Below, in pieces: positions 42,201-52,426 of a stretch of DNA of 64,000 nucleotides; the stretch's first letter is position 1; the number at the start of each line of letters is the position of its first letter. The DNA comes from Symbiodinium natans (Eukaryota; Sar; Dinophyceae; Suessiales; Symbiodiniaceae). Both the position numbers and the translations under genes were made by a program. The notes below the pieces were generated by a model. The model did not search any database. It saw only the letters and a program-made list of their open reading frames with translations, and was not told where the DNA came from. The stretch spans positions 1-64,000 of the forward strand of contig CAJNDS010002601.1 in the NCBI GenBank assembly GCA_905221605.1, written 5' to 3'.

Positions 42201-45200
42201 GCCTTAATTATAAGGAACATACCTAAAATCATACGAAGGATCCCTTCAAAATCACTTCCCCACTTCCCCTTGTATTAAACGTACCCCCAATTGTAAAACA
42301 CGCTTTCCGGAAAATCCTGCCGAAACCGAGCCCGCCTTTAAAGCCCTATTCCGAATTAGGGGGTGGGGTTCAGGGCCTCAAAGATCTTCAAGCCAATCTA
42401 AACCTTATCCCAGGAGATGGCACATGGAGAAAAAACATGCCTTTAATATTACAAACATATTTCGAGTTTCTGTAAGGGGGGGTTTTATAATAGGGGGATG
42501 GATTGATTTCAGGAGACTTCCTTATTTACGGGGGTACTGGGCTCTTTGGGTTTATGAAGCAAGAAAACACGTGAGATGCTAGGAGGACACTCCCATGATC
42601 ATCCGCGGCCGCGACATGGATCTTCTGTGTTTCTCGTTTGGGGGGTGGGGCGGGGGGAGTGTAGGGTTTTTAGGGCTTAGGGCTTAGGGTTTAGGGTTTA
42701 GGGTTAAGGGTTTAGGGTTAGGGGTTAGGGTTAAGGCTTTAGGGTGTAGGGTTTGTAGGGTATTCCGCAGGAGCCCTGAAGCACAAAAAGGGTTCAGGGG
42801 TATGGGGCGGGCAGTCCAGCGGTGGGTTAGGGTTTGATTAGGGTTTAGGTTTAGGGTTTAGGGTTTAGGGTTTAGAAGCGACCCGGCAACTGCGACACTC
42901 AAGGTACCTGTCCTGCTACGTGCCGACCCAGCCTTGGCCTCAGTGCAACTACATGCCTGGGCTTTGGAGTACTATAGGGTTTAGGGTTTAGGGTTAAGGG
43001 TTAAGGAGTACTATACTTTAATACTTTTTTTGATTCTGGGTTCCTATGATTGCTACTTATGACCTAAAAAGTATATACTTTTTTCCAGGGTCTACTCCAA
43101 AGCTAAGAACTACATGCCCAGCGCATACCGCATGCCGACGGAAGAACGGTGCTTACTCGTGGTAGCCCGGTCGTACCCTTTACCTTGTTCTGGTTATGGG
43201 TTCCCTTATAAAGTATCCAACCCCCCAAAAGGGTGCGCTTGTTATAATTTTGGTTACTGGGCTACCAAGTACCCAGAGAGCCCAATACCTCTCAATTAAG
43301 GAACATACCTTTAAATCATACTAAGGATCCCTATATCATGTAAGGTACATTCCTCATCCTATAAGCCCCTTAAAAAGGACCTTTATAGGGTTGATTATGG
43401 GGATTAAAAGGCCTAATAGCCCATCCTGGGTACTTAGTCTGGCCAAAAGTCTCCGAGGGTTTAGGGTAGGGTTTAGGGTTTAGGGTTTAGGGTTTAGGGT
43501 TTAGGGTTTAGGGTTTAGGGCACCAGGCTCAAGCACGGCAACGTGGATCTCTGCGATGACGAGTACAGGCACCCGGGGAGCCGATGCAGGGTTTAGGGTT
43601 TAGGGTTTAGGGTTTAGGGTTTAGGGTTTAGGGTTTAGGGTTTAGGGTTTAGGGTTTAGGGGTCCCAATAATTTTGAAGAGCATTCCCTTATAGGGTCCC
43701 TTTATAGATATACTCTAATAACCCCCCAAAGCCCTTTTCTAATTATTAAGGTTCTTATATTATTTCACAAGCAACGAAAGGCGCAGAAGCTGAAAGAAGT
43801 GACTTAAGGGCAAGAATCGGACAGCTCGTTCTCTCTTCCTGAATCCTCCCCCCTGTGCGCTGTGACGCAGTTGTGACTTGAGCGAGAAGTTCTTCAGATT
43901 GCTGGGCTTCGGCCTCAGCTGCTGTAGAGTGATCAGGATGCTTACGGAGGGCTTTTGGCTATGTAGCCGTGACAGACTTTTTTGGGCTTAGGGTGTATAA
44001 ATGACATGATTCTATCCGGCTGGTTCAATGTATGTAAACCCTGAACTCCTAAACCCTATAGTATCCGGTTGTTCCAATGCAAACATCTTCACAGGCCTTC
44101 AAGAAAATACCTCCAGGGCATGCTGGTGAGACTTTCCAGCTGGAGCTGCTAGCTCTCCCCTGATTCGTTGTTCCCAGGGGGAAAAGTGTGATAGAGTCAT
44201 CGAGTCATAGGGAATTCTGTCGCTACTCTTGCTACCAGTAGTACAAGGGTACTGAGTTTCTAGTACTATAGTATTACGAGAAGTCGAAGTAGAGTTAATC
44301 GTCATGGTAGAAGTCGTCCGCGAAAGATTACGGGTCTGGAGTGCAGGGCATGCACTGTCTGTGCCCGGTGATTCTTCGATTGTAACACTCGAGGACAAAG
44401 GAGGAGGGCATTCTTAGGCGCACCGCTGAGGTGAGCGGCTTCCACACCGAATGCTTCTCGTGCTGGCGCGCCTGGCCCTGAGCTTTTATAGCCCTTCGTA
44501 AATATAATGCCTTCTTCGGCAACCTCGCTCGGACCGCAGCACCTTTTTTCCGAACCGGCTGCAATATTATTCCTAGGCCGCCGTGGAACCTAGCGGAACC
44601 TAGCTGCAATGCAGTCACACTGTGAGCGGACTGCAAGCCTCAGTCTCCATTCGCGCAGCACCATTGCCCGCAAAGGGGGAGGAGAAGGGGGGGGGGGGGG
44701 GGGGGGGGGGGCGAGTGACACTTCAAGCCATTTGCTTCTGGTGCTTCAGGCAACACGAAGAAGGGAGATGAGGTGATGGGTGGTTCGTGCGATCCTTATT
44801 TTGGAGCCGTGACACGTGAAGCGGAGCAGCAACTACGTCACGTCCCTGGGCCCTAGAAACCCTGCGAGACCCCAAATCCCTTGAGGATGTGTTGGGATGT
44901 TCCCCCTTATACTAACAGTCCTTAATGAGGATTATAGTACCCTCTATCATATTCCCCATTAAGGACTGTTAGTATACGGGGGAACGTGCCTTGAGGATGT
45001 GCTTCATCAAAGATGGCCACATCTTTGGCAGATACTGGGGGCTCGGAAACCCAGCCAAGCCAGGATTCAGATGTGACTTTGGGCTGGGTGTGACCGAGAT
45101 GCTGGGATGCCTCTACACCCTGCAAACCCTGTAAACCGTATAAACCCTGGAAACCCTAAACCCCCTGCACTGGCGCTCAGTTGCTCAGATACCAGAGACC

Positions 45201-48200
45201 GCGCCGAGTAAACCCTAAACCCGAAACCCGCAGGGTTCAGAGGCTTCCGAGGGTTTAGGCCGCCTTTTCCTTCATGAAGAAGGGAAACTACAGGAGGGCC
45301 CACGAAAAGCACAGAAGCAAAATCCGGATAGGGATATCCCATATAGATCCCCTGATATTACTAAATTGAAGCCCAAAAAAGGAGGAAACCGGATAGACAG
45401 TCTATATTATTACATTATTACATCATTATATCATTATATCACATTATTATATGATTATACGATTATATGGCTATATGATTATATTATTATATGATTGTGC
45501 TTATGTCCCTTTTAGGGGCCCCTGTGCAGTTCTCAGCGGCCGGTCCATGCCCACCTTGAAGTCTCGATTCCTTAGGGTTTAGGGTTTAGGGTTTAGGGTT
45601 TAGGGTTTAGGGTTTAGGGACCCTAAACCCTAAACCCTAAACCCTAAAGGGTTTTGGACTTGCTGCTCTGCTTCTAGTTCTTCTAGGACGAGCTTTTAGG
45701 GGCCCTTTGAGGGACATCGGAAAGAAAACCCTTAGTTGTAACTTCCTTTCTTGAGGGGATTCTTCTATTTTCTGGGCTTCCGTCAGCAAACCCTGAACCC
45801 TAAACCCCAAACCCCATACCCCATACCCCAAGCCCCAAACCCTAAACCCTAAACCCTGGACTCAGGTTCAGCAATCCCGAGAAGGCGCCGTTTCTGCACT
45901 TCGAGTGCTGCTACTATGCCGTGACGCCCTCAGGGGTACGCCCCAGGTGCTTAGGATGCTTTGCCAGCCTTGCCACTACGACCTCACAAGTTTCCAGTCT
46001 CTCCCTGTTGCAGACACCTGCGGGATTCCAGAAGCAGTGTGGGGGGGGGGGGGTTGATCTCTTTTTGCCGCTGCAACAGGAGGTAGCATATTTCTTGTAT
46101 TTCCCTGAATAGGTTGGGGCACTGCACCAAGAACGAGCCATAGTTCCATGCACTCCAAACTCAGATACTCAAGAGGCCCCACGCGTGTTTAGGGAAAAGG
46201 CGGCCGAAATTCCAAACCCAGCTGGCTGAGTGAAAAGCGAGCTGCTGAAGGTCATCGAGCACGCGATCAAGCACCGCTATTCGCCAGTGCCTTTGGGGGG
46301 GCTTCGGCCACGGATGGTGTCTAATGGCAAACCGTACGACGTGCTCAACCCGAACCCCTCCCCTAGATCCTAAACCCTAAGCCCTTTAAATCCTGGCTAA
46401 GTAAAGCCGTGGGGTACCTGGCCAAGCATGGAATCGAAAACAACGACTTCCCGGTGCCCCCCGAACGCTGCTGAAAGTGAAGCCGGAAGATCCAGTTGAA
46501 CATTTCCCAAAATAGGGGTACCCCTTTTATACCCCCCAAATAGAGCCACCCTCAAAGAGACGCCCAAAAAGGGTACCCCTCTTTTCGGAAACCCTCAGTT
46601 GAGTTCATGTGCACGTTCCTGAAGATGTTGTGCCCGGTGAAGGGCCAAAGCTCCCAAATCGCTGTAAAGCGCCCCGACCAGTTTAGTCAGAGCCCATCAT
46701 AGCCCCAGAACTTTTTCTATAAGGGTTTTCCATTCCTCAAACTAAAGAATAGGGGGGGGGGGTATCGACAAGGAAATTGACCGCTGGAACGAGATCACGA
46801 CATTCAGATTGACTTGCTCGGGTGTTTGTTTGAACTTGCTTCCTAAACCCTAAACCCCAAACGCAGGCAAAGCAGGGTTCGGCCAGCTATTCGCGAGCGA
46901 AAAAAGACCTAGCCCTAAACCCAAACCCTAACACCCTAAGGCCTAGACTAACCTGTAAACCCTGAAGCCCCCGCGGGCCTGAGGCGCATCGAGCCGGGGA
47001 ACGGCGGAGGCGACATTTATAAGGCACCCGCCAGTGTCTGGAATTCGCGGGCTTATGGTTCAGGTTTCGGAGTTTAGTCTGTGTCTGCTGAGAGGTTGCT
47101 GCCCGAAAGTCAGAACCTGCTCGGCCATTGCAGAATGCAGTATGGTTTTTTGGCTGCCATGGTGTCCATGAGTCAGGCGGTGTGGGAAACCCATATTCAC
47201 GCTTGGCATGCTCTTCATGCTTCCATGTTTGTAACCTTTCGAGTCATCTTTATGGTGGATGTTATTTCGGATGGGCGCGTGCGAGACATTAGTTCTTGCG
47301 TGGGTGAGTGACAGTCAGCCAGTACTGTAACTTGCCTCCGCCTCAGTGTCCCAGTGTCCTAGTTGGTATGACTTGCCCGGCAGTGTTCGAAGAGGCCTGG
47401 ATGCAAAAAGAATTCAGAGTGCGCCAAATAGCCTTTCATTAAGAAATATACCTTAAGCCATATCAAGGATACCTAAAATTTTCAGGCAGATTTCTTTGTT
47501 CAAGGGGCATTGGGCCCTTGGGAACAATCATCCCTATGGTGCTCTAGTAGTAATAGGAAGAACCTTTCTATTTTTTGTTTCGTTCTTAAGCAAAAGGTAG
47601 TTCAGGGCATTCCGGCGTCGCTCTCAGTCCAGCTGCAAAAGGTGTTTATAGAGTTCAGGTGAGCGGCTTCCTCCTGGTTTAGGGTTTAGGGTTTAGGGTT
47701 CAGCATGTCCAGTTTCAAACAAGATTACTTGGAGGTTCATGGGTAGTTGTAAGTAGGGTTATACGTACCTGAAGCAAGGTTATAAGTATAGTCACCTTAC
47801 GTATAGCCCTACTTATAACTACCCGTGAACCTCCAAGTATGCCCTAAACCCTAAACCCTAAACCCTAAACCCTAAACCCTAAACCCTAAACTTTTGCCCT
47901 AAACCCTAAACCCTAAACCCTAAACCCTTTACCCGAAAATCGGTCAGGTTCAGCGGAGGAGGGGCTTTGAGCCTGCAGGGAGCCTCGGCCTTCTGCGTTG
48001 TGGAGCTTCTCGCGCACGGGCCGACTAGTCTTAGGGTTTAGGGTTTAGGGTTTAGGGTTTAGGGTTTAGGGTTTAGGGTTTAGGGTTTAGGGTTTAGGGT
48101 CTAAAGCTCGAGAACACAAAACCTACGGTTTTGTCGGTTGCCGACAGATCCTCGAAGGTATTCAGGGTTTAGGGTTTTGGGTAAGCCTGGATGCAAAAAG

Positions 48201-49456
48201 GGTTGAGGGTTGAGGGTAACTACTAACCAACGAAAAAGTACGTCTTGGATTCTTAGTCTGCAAAGGTCTATAAAGGTCTAGGGCTGAGGGTACTAACCAA
48301 CACAAAGTACGTCTTGGATTCTCAGTGCATCCGCTTGCTGCTGGGCGATTGGAATTCTGGTAGTCCTACACCCTCAACCCAGGTTCAGGGTTTAGGGTTT
48401 CGGGTTTAGGGGCCTGTGCATTGGAGTTTGAGGAGTTTCAGGTGGTCTTAACAGGGCGTGCCCTAAGAATGACATGCGCCCCGCGCAGTGGACTTTCGTT
48501 GAGCTACCCTAAACCCTGAACCCCAACCCTAAACGCCAAACCCCAAACCCTAGTCCCCAAACCCTAAACCCCAAACCCCAAACCCCAAACCCCAAACCCC
48601 AAACCCCAAACCCCAAACCCCAAACCCTAAACCCTAAACCCTAAACCTTAAACCCTAAACCCCAACCCTAAACCCCAAACCCCAAACCCGAAACCCAGGT
48701 TCTCACCTCCTCGTATCACCTGGTGCCACACCCGGAGCTCCAAAAGGAGGTGGCGGAGGGGCTGGGGCGGATATGGTCTTAGGGATGTTTAGGGTTCAGG
48801 GTTTAGGGTTTAGGGTTTAGGGCTTAGGGCTTAGGGTTTAGGGCTAGGGTTTAGGGCTTAGGGCTTAGGGTTCAGGATTTCTAGGGTTTGGGGTTGGCTA
48901 TGGCTTCCTCTCCTGCTTGCTGAGGTTCCGGGGATTGGTGTCTAGGGCACTTGTGAGTTGATGGTTTAGGGTTTGCAGGGTTTGTAGGGTTTAGGGTATA
49001 GGGATAGGTGCCCCTGTGCCCTGGCAGCATCGTCCTGATGCATCCAGCCTTGCCGGTTCCTTGATAGCGCAACTTAGCGTGGGCGGCCGTTAAGTAAATG
49101 CATGAACATTTTCAACATACCCCTTGGGCAGACCCTTAAGAGAAATTAGGAGGTATTATAAAATCCTCCCTAAACTTTCCTAAACCCTAAACCCTGTTAT
49201 CGGTTAAGGGATATGGGTTTGCGGTATGGTGAATGATTCTTGTAAGGCTGGGGCCGAGAGTTCCCCCTCCCAGTCAGCATACCCTGTAGGGCCCTAAAAC
49301 CCCCCAGAACCCTCAGCCCGGAACCCCTCTAGACCCTAAACCAACCCTAAACCCTAAACCCTAAACCCTAAACCCTAAACCCTAAACCCCAAACCCTAAA
49401 CCCGACCTCAGGTTGTCCAAATTGCCTCTGAAGCAGCGGACTCCCCCCCCTCGTGG
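39224..49456 (+). CDS. Unrecognised multi-exon gene or genes
   Basis: At least fourteen + strand exon islands have AG at the start, GT or GC at the end, coding-like peptides and telomeric tracts around them. I do not recognise the product, and cannot say whether this is one gene or two. Peptides include LRPEPYADFNDFLRMPG, CFAHALVSEVTPDLMSQ, EDTPMIIRGRDMDLLCF, FSNPEKAPFLHFECCYYAV, ELLKVIEHAIKHRYSP, KAVGYLAKHGIENNDFP, EIDRWNEITTFRLTC and VLTSSYHLVPHPELQKE. They look like a soluble protein, rich in Pro and Cys in the middle. Confidence 0.4.
39305..39396. mobile_element. D-family introner-like element
   Basis: GTAGCGCAGAGGTACCCTG to TTACTGGGCTACCAAG. Confidence 0.65.
39664..39732 (+). CDS. Candidate exon
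   Basis: It lies between acceptor TTCTTCAG and donor GTTAGTG. The frame AAAEERAGDCKTAIRWAPRR is open. CCCTAAA is upstream and TTTAGGG downstream. Confidence 0.45.
40527..40577 (+). CDS. Candidate exon
   Basis: Acceptor AGCAG; ALASNKDVNSSELHWW; donor GTGCAGGGTTTAGGG. Confidence 0.45.
41048..41105. mobile_element. B-family fragment
   Basis: Only the left part is present (GAGTCGGTAACCTTTAACC). Confidence 0.5.
41762..41812 (+). CDS. Candidate exon
   Basis: 17 codons, CFAHALVSEVTPDLMSQ, start straight after a CCCTAAA tract whose last base completes the AG. GT donor. Confidence 0.5.
42189..42552. mobile_element. E-family element, enlarged
   Basis: GAGAGCCCAATACGCC and GGGGTACTGGGCTCTTTGGG enclose about 330 bp, three times the usual length, so the loop has gained other DNA. 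Confidence 0.6.
42583..42635 (+). CDS. Candidate exon
   Basis: EDTPMIIRGRDMDLLCF, acceptor GCTAG, donor GTTTGG. An E-family introner ends just upstream. Confidence 0.5.
42879..42957 (+). CDS. Candidate exon split by an F-family introner, 5' part
   Basis: Coding-like sequence runs to AACTACATGCC (42947-42957), which is repeated after the introner at 43108-43118. If the GT at 42943 is the donor, the frame reads LKVPVLLRADPALAS and continues with NYMPSAYRMPTEER. Other frames are open too. Confidence 0.5.
42947..43118. mobile_element. F-family element with 11-bp duplication, carrying a telomeric insert
   Basis: AACTACATGCC (42947-42957 and 43108-43118) flanks TGGGCTTTGGAG ... CTCCAAAGCTAAG. Inside, GGAGTACTATA is duplicated (42966-42976, 43005-43015) around a TTTAGGG tract. 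Confidence 0.8.
43108..43160 (+). CDS. Candidate exon, 3' part after the F-family introner
   Basis: It begins with the second copy of AACTACATGCC after acceptor GCTAAG. The frame NYMPSAYRMPTEERC runs to the start of a D-family introner at about 43160. Confidence 0.5.
43160..43274. mobile_element. D-family introner-like element
   Basis: GGTAGCCCGGTCGTACCC to TTACTGGGCTACCAAG, directly followed by an E-family copy. Confidence 0.7.
43275..43440. mobile_element. E-family introner-like element
   Basis: Starts CCCAGAGAGCCCAATACC, right after a D-family copy; the right end is diverged. Confidence 0.55.
43527..43590 (+). CDS. Candidate exon
   Basis: LKHGNVDLCDDEYRHPGSRC, acceptor CACCAG, donor GTTTAGGG. 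It has TTTAGGG tracts on both sides, an exception to the usual polarity. Confidence 0.5.
44879..45001. mobile_element. A-family element with a 13-bp flanking repeat
   Basis: CCTTGAGGATGTG at 44879-44891 and 44989-45001 flanks GGGATGTTCCCCC ... GGGGGAACG. Confidence 0.75.
45405..45495. repeat. TTATA-type simple repeat
   Basis: Imperfect ATTATATGATTATA units, AT-rich, in an intron. Confidence 0.85.
45866..45935 (+). CDS. Candidate exon
   Basis: FSNPEKAPFLHFECCYYAV then TPSG. Acceptor ACTCAG, GT donor GTACGC. Confidence 0.55.
46231..46286 (+). CDS. Candidate exon
   Basis: KSELLKVIEHAIKHRYSP before donor GTGCCTTTGG. The acceptor is uncertain. Confidence 0.45.
46402..46453 (+). CDS. Candidate exon
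   Basis: KAVGYLAKHGIENNDFP between acceptor GCTAAG and donor GTGCCC, ending in phase 0. Confidence 0.5.
46604..46636 (+). CDS. Candidate exon, 33 bp
   Basis: FMCTFLKMLCP, phase 0, donor GTGAAG. Confidence 0.45.
46773..46821 (+). CDS. Candidate exon
   Basis: EIDRWNEITTFRLTCS after acceptor GACAAG, with donor GTGTTTG. Confidence 0.45.
47416..47522. mobile_element. E-family introner-like element, diverged
   Basis: GCGCCAAATAGCCTTTC to AAGGGGCATTGGGCCCTTGG. Confidence 0.55.
47727..47839. mobile_element. G-family inverted-repeat element
   Basis: ACTTGGAGGTTCATGGGTAG to CCCGTGAACCTCCAAGT. Confidence 0.75.
47948..48027 (+). CDS. Candidate exon
   Basis: FSGGGALSLQGASAFCVV then ELLAHGPT. Acceptor GTCAG, donor GTCTTAGGG. 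CCCTAAA upstream and TTTAGGG downstream. Confidence 0.5.
48699..48749 (+). CDS. Candidate exon
   Basis: VLTSSYHLVPHPELQKE, phase 0, acceptor ACCCAG and donor GTGGCG. It follows a long CCCCAAA and CCCTAAA tract. Confidence 0.5.
49411..49456 (+). CDS. Candidate exon
   Basis: VVQIASEAADSPPSW after acceptor CCTCAG. It joins in phase 0 from the exon at 48699. A CCCTAAA tract lies just upstream. Confidence 0.4.
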
Positions 49457-49536
49457 GTTGCACGCAGCTGAGCACGTGCTGTCAGGATGCAGGGTGGAGG
49501 GTTCAGGCTTTGTTTTAACTGTGAGAGAAAGTGAGA

Positions 49537-49614
49537 CAGAGAGAGAGAGAGAGAGAGAGTGAGTGAGTGAGTGAGTGAGTGAGTGAGAGAGTGAGAGATT
49601 GAGAGAGAGAGAGG
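49537..49614. repeat. GA and GAGT simple repeat
   Basis: GAGAGAGA passing into GAGTGAGTGAGTGAG and back. Confidence 0.9.
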
Positions 49615-50092
49615 GGGGTTTAGGGTTCTTGCACGCCGCTTGTGGACCTTCGGACGAGGGCTAGTTATTCATCTCAAGCATGCTTATGCAAACCCGGGGA
49701 GAGAAGGGGGAACGCTAAACCCTAATCCCTAAACCCTAGACCCCAAACCGTAAACCCGGGAGAAGGGCGGAGGGAGAGAGAAGTGAATCGCCGCACCACA
49801 GTCAGTGGGTTCAACTGAACCAAGGGCTTGAGAATGGTGCTTTGAACCCTTTGAGCTTAAGAGGTTAAAGATGCAGGTGTAGGGTTTAGGGTTTAGGGTT
49901 TAGGGTTTAGGGTTTAGGGTTGGGGTTTTAGGGTTTCCAGACTCGGTGGTCGACACAAGACGCTTCATCGCCGAGGATTTTTGCCCACTCGACCTTGGCT
50001 CAGGCCCAGAGACACTCCGCCTACACGCCGACTCCCCGCGAAGTGAGCGGAGGGCCGAGATATGGGGGGCCTTCATCTCTATACCCCGCTTA

Positions 50093-50282
50093 GGACTTTT
50101 TCTTTGCCTGAACCCAAAAGAATATTAAGAATGCTTTTTGTCTAAGGGGAGTATAGGATGTTTTCTTTGCATGAACCCAAGAGAATATTAAGAATGCTTT
50201 TTTTCTAAGGGGAGTATAGGATGTTTTCTTTGCATGAACCCAAGAGAATATTAAGAATGCTGTTTTTTCTAAGGGGAGTATG
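50093..50282. repeat. Three 64-bp tandem copies
   Basis: Each unit contains TTTTCTTTGCATGAACCCAA, GAATATTAAGAATGCT and CTAAGGGGAGTATAGGATG. Diverged single copies of the same element lie near 19528-19630 and 27470-27580. Confidence 0.85.
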
Positions 50283-50639
50283 GATCTGAGGCTTGCAGGG
50301 TCTCAACTTGGCTCCTTGTCGTGAATGATGCCTGGGACACACATACGGCTTTGGGCTGCTGTTGGCTTTGCGGCTTTTGGGACAGTCGGGTGATAACCAG
50401 GGGCTTTAGGAGCATCGGAGCTGAACTAAACCCTGAACTCTAAGACTTTTAAGAGCGGGATAGGGAGGGCATAGGGAGTAATAAAGGAACTAAGGGGGTC
50501 GACGGTCCATCCTTGCTGCCCCGCTTGCTGCTTTTGCTACCACCACTACTTTATCAGTACGATCATACCAGTAGTATAATGATATCACATATCAGAACAT
50601 ACTACAATAAGATCATACCGCAGTACATGCAATGATCGT

Positions 50640-50733
50640 TTTATATACATACATATACATATACATATACAGATACATATACATATACATATATCATGTA
50701 CATATATCATGTACATATATACATACATACATA
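50640..50733. repeat. ATACAT simple repeat
   Basis: ATACATATACATATACAT units with two ATCATGTACATAT inserts. Confidence 0.9.
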
Positions 50734-52363
50734 CAATGATAAATTGGCATGCGTATTTTTCCGCAGACTCCCCGCAACCTCCGGCACTGCAATTCCACTG
50801 TCCTTGCCGCGGCTTCTGGCCCACACCCTTGTTATAAAGCCTGCTATGCTAGGGTTTAGGGTTTAGGGTTTAGGGTTTAGGATTTAGGGTTTAGGGTTTA
50901 GGGTTTAGGGTTTGGGGTTTAGGGTTTAGGGAGCCACACGCAGCTACGCTAGGGATCGGTGCGGTGAGAGGGGGTGAGCGTTTCGGCACATGCATGTAGC
51001 CTAAACCCTGAACCTTGAACCCTAAACCCTAAACCCCACTGACGCCGAACAGCCAGGAAGTCCTACTTCCTTGAAGCCTCCTACAACCTACCACCTCAGG
51101 GACCAAGACCCCCCTAGTCAAGGAATATACCTATTCAATCATCTTGAGGATCCCTACATACTTTCAGGTACATTCCTTCCACCTGAGGGAAACTGAGCGT
51201 GCAGATCCTCAACCCTTACGCTCAGAAGTGCAGGAGGTCGTTCGGGCGTGGCAACAGCGCAACATCGCCCCTCGTCGTAATTCGTCGCAGCTGGCAGAAG
51301 CCAACAGCCTGCGATTTTCTCAGCCGCCATCCGGCGTCCCTCTGTCTGCGCCAGCGCCTCACCTGCTTTGCAGTACATATGGGCCTGCTCGTCTCGGCGT
51401 GCCTGGGCTGCAAGTTGTTCCGAGGACCCTGGGTTCAGCAAACCCTAAACCCTAAACCCTAAACCCTAAACCCTAAACTAGTCGGCAGTGCACCTGAACC
51501 GTAGCGCCGCAAACCCGAAACCCGCCTTGCGTGCCGGACTTCGGCTTTCCGTAGCCTGTAGGGCTTGCGTTTAAGGTGTTGGAGATTCCTAGGAATATTT
51601 TGTAAAGAGGCATATCAGGGGCAAGATGATTATGGCACCCTGTACCCTAAGCCCTGAACCCCCCCCGGAACTCCGTAAGAAGCACAAGACCTCAGAGAAC
51701 TTCCCATATGGGTTTTTGTTTACGAAAATAGGGGTACCCTTTTGGGGGGTCCTTTGTAACCCCTAAACCCTAAACCCTTACCCTAAACCCTAAAACCTAA
51801 ACCCTGAAACCCGAAAAGGGGTACCCGTATCCCAGAGAGCCGAGGCCCACGTTCGAACACTCCAAGCTGGTGGAAGCTTCTCAGTGCTGCATTCGCCGAG
51901 GGCACTCTAGGGTTTAGGGTTGAGGGTTGAGGGTTTAGGTTCAAAAAGGGTTTAGGATTCAGAGCATTTCAGAGACGGTTCAGCATCGCATGATACAGAG
52001 GCATGTGGTATTCGATTGCATATTCTCGTACTGCACGAATGGAAAGGCGATTAGGGGAACAATGTAATCATGTCGGCATCCAAATGCTGATAGTGTGCAG
52101 AAGGTCTCCCGATTTGAGAGTCAGAGTTGCAAGACTACGATGCCGGGCCGCTTCATGTGACCATGGACGTAAAAATTGCGGAGTATGTGGGGCTGGAGAC
52201 TTGCCATCGGTCGCACACTAGGCCTCCCGACGCTGGAGTCCCATCTAGAATCGTGTACTATTCCATTTTAGTCCTGCCCCGTGCTGTTGGAGGCCCTAAA
52301 CCCTGAACCCTAAACCGTAGACCCTAAACCCTAATCAACGACTTGCCCTGCCAACTATCCTAG

Positions 52364-52426
52364 GTGAGCATCCTCCACGGCACTTCGACGCTGCAAGACA
52401 AGTACGACATCGTAAAGCAGCACGGT
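52364..52426 (+). CDS. Kinase exon, start of catalytic domain
   Basis: VSILHGTSTLQDKYDIVKQ then HG; acceptor CCTAG, donor GTCTGC. CCCTAAA upstream and TTTAGGG downstream. Confidence 0.6.

Larger units (their letters stand above)
49457..52363. other. Region without a confident gene
   Basis: It holds GA-rich simple repeat (49537-49614), a TTTAGGG tract (49879), three 64-bp tandem copies (50093-50282), an ATACAT-type repeat (50640-50730) and a TTTAGGG tract (50850). A candidate exon (about 49939-50040, DSVVDTRRFIAEDFCPLDLG) and an open block at 51144-51455 cannot be tied to a gene. Confidence 0.5.
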
